Shown here: positions 7,358-12,035 of the stretch, piece after piece
How the letters are laid out: each line of letters starts with the position of its first letter
Position numbering within the stretch: position 1 is the stretch's first letter
DNA from: Bacillota bacterium
GTDB lineage: Bacteria > Bacillota > Clostridia > Oscillospirales > Ruminococcaceae
Assembly: GCA_023413185.1 (NCBI GenBank)
Contig: JAEZQD010000005.1
Location: forward strand, 1-12,035
Length of the DNA: 12,035 bases
Direction of reading: 5' to 3'
Program-made: the position numbers and the translations under genes
The notes under the pieces: model-generated
Seen by the model: the letters and a program-made list of their open reading frames with translations, nothing else
The model's database searches: none
Told to the model about the DNA's origin: nothing

Positions 7358-8215
7358 TCAAAATTCTACCTCCCGCCGTCTGCTTAAAACAAGCTGTACC
7401 AAGGCGAAGGCACCGACCAGAACAAAGAACACAACAGCCTTTGCCTGCCCCACGCCCTCAAAACCGGTTCGCCCGTAAAAGGTGTTGTAGATGTTAAGCG
7501 CCAGCATCTCGGTTTGTTTAGAGGGTGCTCCCGCGGTTAGGGCAAGGTTTTGGTCAAACAGCTTAAACGAGTTTGTCAGCGTTAAAAAGGTGCAGATGGT
7601 AATGGCGGGCATCACAAACGGCAGCTTTATCTTTAGTAAAGTTTGTGCGGGGGTGGCGCCGTCCACTGCTGCCGCATCAAGCATTTCGCTTGGGATATTC
7701 TGAATGGCAGCAATGTAGATAATCATCATGTAGCCGATCATCTGCCAGTTCATCAGCAATACAAGACCCCAAAAGCCGTATTCCGCCTTGGTGGTGATGG
7801 TTGCTTCAAACTGATACAGGAAGCCGTTGATGATAAGCTGCCAGATGTAGCCGAGAACAATGCCTCCGATGAGGTTTGGCATAAAAAATACAGTGCGGAA
7901 CAGGTTGGTTCCGCGAATGCCGCGTGTTAACAACAGCGCAAGCAAGAATGCGAGCAGGTTAATGGTAATAACCGAAACCACCGTAAAGCGAAAGGTAAAC
8001 CACAGCGAGTTAATAAAATCTCCACTTGAGGTAAACGCCGTAATATAGTTTTTCAGCCCAACCCATTTTGCGTTTGTTACGGTAGTAAACTCGGTAAACG
8101 ACAGATAGATACCCATGACAAACGGAACCAAAAACGAAATCGCAAACGCGATAACGGTTGGCAGTGTAAATAAGGCATAATAGCGTTTGATTGCTTTTTG
8201 CATAGAATTGACCAT
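7358..8215 (-). CDS. malF: Sugar ABC transporter permease, MalF/UgpA type
   Basis: This is the second permease subunit of the CUT1 importer. The 285-residue protein has six predicted membrane segments, the first at about residues 14-37 (LFTLPTVIAFAISFLVPFV). Its EAA loop reads EMLDAAAVDGATPAQTLLKI and ends LPFVMP, the ATPase docking site. Unlike E. coli MalF it lacks the large periplasmic P2 domain, as is usual in Gram-positive bacteria. ATG 8215 is listed, but GAAAGG lies only one nt upstream of it; a second ATG at 8203 (MQKAIKRYY) has the same site 13 nt upstream, so the start is uncertain by four residues. A 10-bp inverted repeat sits just upstream (8224-8264) and could affect translation. 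The gene lies between the binding-protein gene (233-nt gap) and malG. Confidence 0.94.
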   Translation of the reverse strand: MVNSMQKAIKRYYALFTLPTVIAFAISFLVPFVMGIYLSFTEFTTVTNAKWVGLKNYITAFTSSGDFINSLWFTFRFTVVSVITINLLAFLLALLLTRGIRGTNLFRTVFFMPNLIGGIVLGYIWQLIINGFLYQFEATITTKAEYGFWGLVLLMNWQMIGYMMIIYIAAIQNIPSEMLDAAAVDGATPAQTLLKIKLPFVMPAITICTFLTLTNSFKLFDQNLALTAGAPSKQTEMLALNIYNTFYGRTGFEGVGQAKAVVFFVLVGAFALVQLVLSRRREVEF

Positions 8216-8223
8216 GCCTTTCT

Positions 8224-8264
8224 GGTTTATTGTTTATTCTTTGTAAGCGCGGTGACAATAAACC
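8224..8264 (-). promoter_or_regulatory. Inverted repeat just upstream of malF ribosome binding site
   Basis: GGTTTATTGT (8224-8233) and ACAATAAACC (8255-8264) pair perfectly over 10 bp with a 21-nt loop. In the operon mRNA this hairpin ends 1-2 nt before the GAAAGG sequence of malF. It could hold the translation start open, hide it, or protect the processed 5' end of the malFG message. The role is inferred from position. Confidence 0.5.
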
Positions 8265-8361
8265 GAAATTAGGTAGCTGTACGCCGGTAAAAGGGGTACG
8301 CCGTCGGGCTCGCGTTCTTTCGTTTTACGCTTGCTTCGGGAAAGTGGACACCCGTTTTCAG

Positions 8362-8401
8362 ACGTAAAGCCCCGCGCCCAAACGGACGCAGGGCATTACG
8401 T
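8362..8401 (-). promoter_or_regulatory. Strong hairpin between binding-protein gene and malF
   Basis: Arms 8362-8379 and 8384-8401 pair over 18 positions in the minus-strand RNA, with one mismatch and two G-U pairs, around a GUUU loop. No T-tract follows, so it is unlikely to be an efficient terminator. By position it resembles the malE-malF intercistronic stabilising structures of enteric bacteria, which allow more binding protein than permease to be made. The remainder of the gap (8265-8361) shows only a repeated TACGCCG at about 8281 and 8298 and no gene. Confidence 0.65.
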
Positions 8402-8447
8402 ACATAATAAGCGAAGATATATTTAATGAAAAAGTCCTTTAGTCGTA

Positions 8448-9851
8448 TTACTGTGCGTTAGCCTTTTCGCTCGCCCAAGCATCCTTGAATACGCCGGCTA
8501 CGTCGCCCCAGGATTTGTTGCCCTGCGCATACTCCAGTAAAGCAGCGCCAAAAGCATCCTTAAAGACCTGGCTCGGGAACGCCGCGAAGGTCCATGCAAC
8601 CGAGGTCGTATCCTTCTCCATCCATGCGAGCACTTCCTTAGCAAGCGGGTCGGAGGGCTTCTCGTCCTCTTCGAAGGTGTCAAACGGGGCGATGAAGCCA
8701 AGCTTGTTGATTACGAAATCCTTGCCAGTATCGCTGGAGAACAGCCAGTTCAGGAAGTCCACAGAAGCAGCCTGCTTCTCGGCGGAAACCTTGCTGTTTA
8801 CCGCAAAGTAGTTTTCGGTGCCTACACACAGGCCCTGCTTTTCTTCGCCGGAAACTCCGGTGTATATCGGCATGAACTTGATGTCCTCGGCATTAACGGT
8901 GTTGCCGTCTACGCCGCTTATTTGACCCCATGCCCAGTTGCCGTTTTGAACCATTGCCACTCTGCCAAGGGCAAACTCAGCCATGGAATCGTCTACGGAC
9001 TTGCTGCCCAGCAGTCCCTTAGCGGTAACGGAGTTATTCAGGTACAGGTCAAAGATGTTGCGGTAGTTGTCGCTGTACTTAAACGCCACTTCGTTTGCGG
9101 CAAGACCGGCCAAGACGGTGTTGTCAAACGCGGTGTTGTCCTTAAACTCATAGTACAAAGGCAGGTTCGCAAGATGGGTCTGCCATCTCCAATCCTCGCC
9201 GGCGGTAAGGGAGGTGGAGGCGAACACGCCTTCAATACCAAGCTCTGCCTTCTTTGCGGTCATATCCTCTACTACCGCCTTAAGGGTGGCGAAGTTGTTG
9301 ATTTCGGCGGCAGAAGAGATAGAAACAGCCTTGCTTGAAAGCGCAAAGTATTTTTCCATAATCGCGTTGTTATAGATAATGCCGTAGCCCTCAACTACAT
9401 AGGGGATACCGTACACGCCGTCACCGCTTGTTACGGCAAGGCTCTTGTCGGTCAGGTGGGTATACAGCTCGGTGTCCTTTAAGTCAAGGCAGTAATCCGC
9501 CCAGCTCTCGTAGCCCACAGGACCGTTAATTTGAAAGATGGTGGGTGCGTCGCTCTTTGCAATCTCGCTCTTAAGCGTCTGCTCGTAGGTGCCGCTGGCA
9601 GCGGTAACAACGTTGACGGTTACGCCCGTCTCAGCCTTGTACGCAGCGGCAATCTCCTCGTAAATAGGCGCAATTTCGGGCTTAAAGTTTAAATAGTAGA
9701 TTTCTTCGGCCGCAGCAGGGGGTGGGGTTGCGGGATCTGTGGCACTGGGGGCAGCGGATGGGGCTGCAGTGCCTTGTCCGCAGGCTGCCAAAGACGCGAG
9801 TACCATCAGCGCTGCTAGCGCCAGAGCAAAAATCTTGCTTGCTTTTCTCAT
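8448..9851 (-). CDS. malE: Sugar-binding lipoprotein of CUT1 ABC transporter (MalE-like, SBP family 1)
   Basis: This extracellular solute-binding protein is anchored to the membrane by a lipid. The 467-residue product begins with a signal peptide (MRKASKIF then a hydrophobic stretch) ending in the lipobox LAAC, so Cys24 should be the lipidated residue. A Pro/Ala/Thr/Ser-rich tether (about 26-48, APSAAPSATDPATPPP) follows. The mature domain carries family-1 binding-protein features, such as YGIPYVVEGYGIIYNN and a MVQNGNWAWG segment; several Trp and Tyr residues (GYESWADY, WRWQTHL) could stack on sugar rings. ATG 9851 follows AGGAGG at 7-nt spacing, the best site in the operon, fitting high expression. 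It lies 36 nt after the regulator gene. Malto-oligosaccharide as ligand is inferred from malQ and glgP; the protein alone does not prove it. Confidence 0.92.
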   Translation of the reverse strand: MRKASKIFALALAALMVLASLAACGQGTAAPSAAPSATDPATPPPAAAEEIYYLNFKPEIAPIYEEIAAAYKAETGVTVNVVTAASGTYEQTLKSEIAKSDAPTIFQINGPVGYESWADYCLDLKDTELYTHLTDKSLAVTSGDGVYGIPYVVEGYGIIYNNAIMEKYFALSSKAVSISSAAEINNFATLKAVVEDMTAKKAELGIEGVFASTSLTAGEDWRWQTHLANLPLYYEFKDNTAFDNTVLAGLAANEVAFKYSDNYRNIFDLYLNNSVTAKGLLGSKSVDDSMAEFALGRVAMVQNGNWAWGQISGVDGNTVNAEDIKFMPIYTGVSGEEKQGLCVGTENYFAVNSKVSAEKQAASVDFLNWLFSSDTGKDFVINKLGFIAPFDTFEEDEKPSDPLAKEVLAWMEKDTTSVAWTFAAFPSQVFKDAFGAALLEYAQGNKSWGDVAGVFKDAWASEKANAQ

Positions 9852-9887
9852 AATAATCCTCCTGTAATCGTTTGGTTTATGATAAGG

Positions 9888-10910
9888 TCAATCGACCATA
9901 TCCCACGTTTCAATGCGCTTGACCGATTCGCCCACAATTAGCTCTGCGTCAAGCAGGCGATGATGCGCGGGCTCGTACGCCTGTACCGACCGCAACAACA
10001 TCTTTGCGGTTTGCGCCGCAATCTGTTCAACGGGCTGACGCACGGTGGTAAGACGGGGGCAAAAGTAATTCGAAAGCTCAATGCCGTCAAAGCCTATGAC
10101 TGAGATGTCGTCGGGTACCCGCAGACCGCTGTCGTTAATTGCACGAATACACCCCATCGCCATTAGGTCTGACATTGCAAAGATAGCGGTTATCTTGTTG
10201 TTTTGGGCAAGCAGATGCTTGGTGGCCTCATAAGCTGAGCCTGCAAGGAAGTGCGCCTGCGCATAGAATGCGGTGTTAAACGCCTGCCCGTGCTCCTCAA
10301 TGCTTTGGCGGTATCCGGCAAGACGCAGGCCTCCAGTATAGGAGATGTCAAAGTCTCCCCCCACCACGGCAATATGTTGGTGACCGTTGTCAAACAGGTA
10401 ATCCACCGCCTGCTTTGCGCAGCGTGTGTCATCTACGCTGACACTTGAAAGGTTTTCAAACGAAAGGTCTTTAGCGCTGGTGGTGCTGAGTACACAAGGG
10501 ATAGAAATGCCCGAAAAGCGCTTTTGAAACGATTTGATGTTGCCACCCAAAAACACAATGCCGCGTGGCTTAATCTCTCGACAGAGTTGTTCTGCGATGC
10601 GCACCTCGTCTTCTTCCTCGTCAATGTAGTGGAGCACAACGCCAAGACCGGATCTGCTTAACGTAATCTGAAGATGCTCAATAATGGATGCAAAAAAAAG
10701 GTTGAAGCTGCCCTTTACAAGGATGACAACGCTGTTGCTCTCCTGCTGTTTCAGGTTACGGGCGTTGGAGTTAGGAACAAAGCGATGCTCCACTACGATC
10801 TGTTTTATCTTTTCCTTTGTTTCTTCGCTGACATCCGGATGGTTGTTCAGGGCACGCGAAACGGTACTGATGCCATATCCAGAAAGCCGAGCGATGTCCT
10901 TAATTGTCAA
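9888..10910 (-). CDS. LacI-family transcriptional regulator (probable MalR)
   Basis: This 340-residue DNA-binding repressor has the LacI helix-turn-helix and hinge at residues 1-58 (TIKDIARLSGYGISTVSRAL, then FVPNSNARNLKQQ). A periplasmic-binding-protein-like effector domain follows, with IAVVGGDFD, AIFAMSDLMAMGCIRAI, ISVIGFDGIELSNY and PRLTTVRQP. The start is TTG at 10910, giving MTIKDIA, the position where LacI proteins begin; AAGGTGGT lies 8 nt upstream and no ATG fits. The weak start may keep the repressor scarce. It is the first gene of the operon and its own promoter region contains a tandem palindromic operator array (10933-10980), so autoregulation of the entire maltodextrin operon is likely. 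The effector is presumably a maltodextrin or a derivative, which is inference from context. Confidence 0.94.
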   Translation of the reverse strand: MTIKDIARLSGYGISTVSRALNNHPDVSEETKEKIKQIVVEHRFVPNSNARNLKQQESNSVVILVKGSFNLFFASIIEHLQITLSRSGLGVVLHYIDEEEDEVRIAEQLCREIKPRGIVFLGGNIKSFQKRFSGISIPCVLSTTSAKDLSFENLSSVSVDDTRCAKQAVDYLFDNGHQHIAVVGGDFDISYTGGLRLAGYRQSIEEHGQAFNTAFYAQAHFLAGSAYEATKHLLAQNNKITAIFAMSDLMAMGCIRAINDSGLRVPDDISVIGFDGIELSNYFCPRLTTVRQPVEQIAAQTAKMLLRSVQAYEPAHHRLLDAELIVGESVKRIETWDMVD

Positions 10911-10932
10911 ATTTGCTCACCACCTTAAAACC

Positions 10933-10980
10933 GTTTCCGGAAACTATTCCGGAAAAGTTACCGGAAACGTTTCCAAGGAA
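10933..10980. promoter_or_regulatory. Tandem 12-bp palindromic operator array
   Basis: Four head-to-tail 12-bp units start at 10933, 10945, 10957 and 10969: GTTTCCGGAAAC, TATTCCGGAAAA, GTTACCGGAAAC and the weaker GTTTCCAAGGAA. Unit 1 is a perfect palindrome. The junction of units 3 and 4 makes a second perfect palindrome, GGAAACGTTTCC (10963-10974), with the central CG usual for LacI-family and CcpA operators. The array begins at the predicted transcription start and ends before the regulator's ribosome binding site, so a bound repressor would block the operon. Confidence 0.8.
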
Positions 10981-10987
10981 TATAGTA

Positions 10988-11016
10988 ATTATAGCACAAC
11001 AACGAAGATTTCGCAA
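10988..11016 (-). promoter_or_regulatory. Promoter of the regulator-malEFG-malQ-glgP operon
   Basis: On the minus strand, -35 TTGCGA (11016-11011), 17-bp spacer, and consensus -10 TATAAT (10993-10988) preceded by TG one base before (extended -10). Transcription should start near 10981, directly at the operator array, giving a leader of about 70 nt. No other good promoter was seen inside the operon, so it likely drives all six genes. Confidence 0.82.
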
Positions 11017-11024
11017 TCAGATTT

Positions 11025-11044
11025 GCACAAAAACGTTATTATGC
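11025..11044. promoter_or_regulatory. Near-palindromic site upstream of the operon promoter
   Basis: A 20-bp sequence centred on AACGTT matches its own reverse complement at 8 of 10 half-site positions (outer GCA/TGC conserved). It lies 8 bp upstream of the -35 box. LacI-family and CcpA sites have a central CG like this one, so it could be a secondary operator or a catabolite site, though it does not match the standard cre consensus well. Confidence 0.35.
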
Positions 11045-11115
11045 TTTATATTTACGCAATTATTCTATTCAAAAAGCACAAATTTATGTCGCCGAGCTAA
11101 CCCTACCGACTCAAC

Positions 11116-11136
11116 CAATCATCAAACAAGACTAAA
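11116..11136 (+). repeat. 21-bp intergenic repeat, copy 2
   Basis: These 21 bases equal the reverse complement of 2322-2342. This copy ends exactly where the proposed left end of the insertion-sequence remnant (TGTATACG...) begins at 11137. The surrounding stretch 11045-11115 is AT-rich and shows no gene. Confidence 0.8.
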
Positions 11137-11240
11137 TGTATACGCTAAAATGATATGACCCAATAAGAAGAGAAGCCCAAACCCAGATATGGTAAAATAG
11201 AATCACGACAAGACCATTAACCGTAAAGGGAGAGCTTCTC

Positions 11241-11660
11241 ATGACTATGATAACACAAGGGGGAAAGATAAAGGTAATCGGTAGTAAAGCTAGCAAACAG
11301 AAAAGGTCAGAGTTTTGCCAGCCGAATGTACGGAGTAAGCCTATCGAGCGTAAAAAGATGGCGTAAACGGTACGATGGGACATGGAGATCATTATCCGAG
11401 AGGTCGCATCGTCCAAGGAGCCACCCAAAGCGACACAGTGAAGCGGAAGAGATGGTAATACAAGAAGCGTTTAAAGCAAAGTATTACCGTTACAACTGGG
11501 ACGGAGTGTATGAAGAAACGGTGGAGAAAGGCTACAGCCGGAGTTTTAGCGGGATGGTATCTGCTGCTCGGAGGTTGGGTTTGGGTGGAGAAGCGAAAGA
11601 GAAAAAGCCACCAAGGTAACATGAGCGCAGGTATCCCGAGCTGCTCACGCCGGGCAAGAA
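11241..11660 (+). pseudogene. Transposase N-terminal half, broken by frameshift and stop
   Basis: From ATG 11241 (GGGAG upstream) the frame reads MTMITQGGKIKVIGSKASKQ and on to SEFCQ, then one extra base near 11320 shifts it; the next frame continues MYGVSLSSVKRWRKRYDGTW, a helix-turn-helix, and SERSHRPRSHPKRHSEAE, typical of IS481/IS3-related integrase-core transposases. At 11617-11619 a TAA replaces what is probably a Lys codon, since the frame resumes as HERRYPELLTPGKK, the segment leading into the catalytic core. Similarity then stops abruptly at about 11660. No DDE catalytic domain follows on this strand, so the product cannot be active. Confidence 0.75.
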
Positions 11661-11690
11661 GGCGTTCGCATGGTTTTACGGTTGCTCCAA

Positions 11691-11766
11691 TTAATACAAG
11701 CGCTTTCCATCCCGCATTACAGCCCCTTTTAGGCAATTGTACGGTACTTCTTTTACGCATATCTGC
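11691..11766 (-). pseudogene. Inverted fragment of the transposase catalytic core
   Basis: On the minus strand this stretch translates to QICVKEVPYNCLKGAVMRDG then KRLY and a stop. It resembles the start of the DDE core (normally VQIDVKEVPYNC...), exactly the part expected after the plus-strand fragment that stops at 11660, but reversed. The first catalytic Asp appears to be Cys here. The frame is open upstream to an ATG at 11819, giving a 42-residue reading frame whose first part (MVVAANQTAASFSFKRV) I do not recognise. It is either an internal inversion or the relic of a second, converging copy. Confidence 0.6.
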
Positions 11767-11911
11767 TTAACCCTCTTAAAAGAGAAACTGGCAGCAGTCT
11801 GATTCGCCGCCACAACCATATTGGGCAAATCGCTCTTTCTTCTATTTTACTTTGCATGGGTTATATCAATTGACAACGCAGAAAACACGGGCGAAAAATG
11901 CAAAAAACATG

Positions 11912-11940
11912 TTGACACAGGGGCATAAAGTAAGTATAAT
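11912..11940 (+). promoter_or_regulatory. Consensus sigma-A promoter for tRNA-Gln
   Basis: Perfect -35 TTGACA (11912-11917), 17-bp spacer and perfect -10 TATAAT (11935-11940) lie 20 bp upstream of the tRNA, typical of a strongly expressed stable RNA gene. The stretch 11820-11911 between the insertion-sequence remnant and this promoter shows no gene; a second TTGACA at 11870 has no matching -10. Confidence 0.88.
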
Positions 11941-11960
11941 ATAAAGCGTCGCACAAATGC

Positions 11961-12034
11961 TGCGGAATTGTGTAACGGTAGCACGACAGACTCTGACTCT
12001 GTTTGTCTGGGTTCGAATCCTAGTTCCGCAACCA
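11961..12034 (+). tRNA. tRNA-Gln (anticodon CTG)
   Basis: The cloverleaf is complete. The acceptor stem TGCGGAA pairs with TTCCGCA over 7 bp. The D arm is GTGT/GCAC. The anticodon stem ACAGA/TCTGT encloses loop CTCTGAC, so the anticodon is CTG and reads CAG (Gln). The T arm CTGGG/CCTAG encloses TTCGAAT. The discriminator base A and an encoded CCA end follow. The window stops one base later, so more tRNA genes may follow in the same transcript. Confidence 0.96.
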
Positions 12035-12035
12035 A

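Larger units (their letters stand above)
11137..11766. mobile_element. Degraded insertion sequence remnant (DDE integrase-core type)
   Basis: The region holds transposase fragments on both strands (see the two pseudogene entries). The proposed left end begins TGTATACGCTAAAATGATAT, in the TG form usual for IS3/IS481-type ends, but no matching inverted right end was found, so the boundaries are tentative. The right limit is simply the last base with transposase similarity. No target duplication could be identified. Confidence 0.5.

Noticed and set aside
10933..10980. CRISPR array, suggested by tandem repeats
   Set aside because: Units are 12 bp, have no spacers, and there are no cas genes; the position at a LacI-type promoter explains them as operators.
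11326..11619. Short transposase-like frame (97 aa) as an intact gene
   Set aside because: It is the middle of a broken transposase: homologous sequence continues upstream in another frame and downstream past the stop.
11137..12034. Integrated genomic island using the tRNA as attachment site
   Set aside because: No integrase gene or duplicated tRNA 3' end is visible; the nearby transposase relic is upstream of the tRNA, not at its 3' end.
11847..12035. Minus-strand reading frame starting MVAELGFEPRQTESES
   Set aside because: It is the antisense of the tRNA-Gln gene; frames with GFEPRQ are a well-known artefact opposite tRNA genes.

Overview
The window looks like a chromosomal piece of a low-to-mid GC Bacillota, most likely a Clostridia/Oscillospirales-type gut or anaerobic bacterium. 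The grounds are strong AGGAGG-type ribosome binding sites, TTG starts, near-consensus sigma-A promoters, a LacI-regulated maltodextrin operon without its own ATPase gene, and a Firmicute-type ABC-F protein. Genus cannot be fixed from the sequence alone.

Layout. Positions 1-1593 (+) hold an ABC-F ATPase lacking only its first few codons. A bidirectional hairpin terminator (1721-1772) separates it from a convergent, unrecognised 148-residue Ser/Ala-rich protein (1815-2261, -) that has its own good promoter. From 10910 down to 2504, all on the minus strand, runs one sugar operon: LacI-type regulator, lipoprotein sugar-binding protein, two permeases, 4-alpha-glucanotransferase (malQ) and alpha-glucan phosphorylase (glgP), closed by a hairpin at 2456-2496. 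To the right, 11137-11766 is a decayed insertion sequence: its DDE transposase is broken by a frameshift, a stop codon and a strand switch. The window ends with a complete tRNA-Gln(CTG) gene behind a perfect TTGACA-17-TATAAT promoter.

How the genes work together. The binding protein captures a malto-oligosaccharide outside the cell and the two permeases import it, presumably powered by an MsmX-type ATPase encoded elsewhere. MalQ then disproportionates the chains and GlgP phosphorolyses them to glucose-1-phosphate. The regulator gene is first in the operon, and its promoter (-35 TTGCGA, 17 bp, extended -10 TATAAT) runs straight into a tandem array of 12-bp palindromic operator units beginning about at +1, which points to autoregulation of the whole operon. 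The malE-malF gap carries two RNA hairpins that could set the excess of binding protein over permease. malQ and glgP overlap by ATGA.

No clearly new multi-gene system was found. The most unusual items are the tandem operator array, an exact 21-bp repeat shared by two distant intergenic regions, a probable ATT start codon for malQ, the naturally degenerate second ATP site of the ABC-F protein, and the strand-switched transposase remnant.
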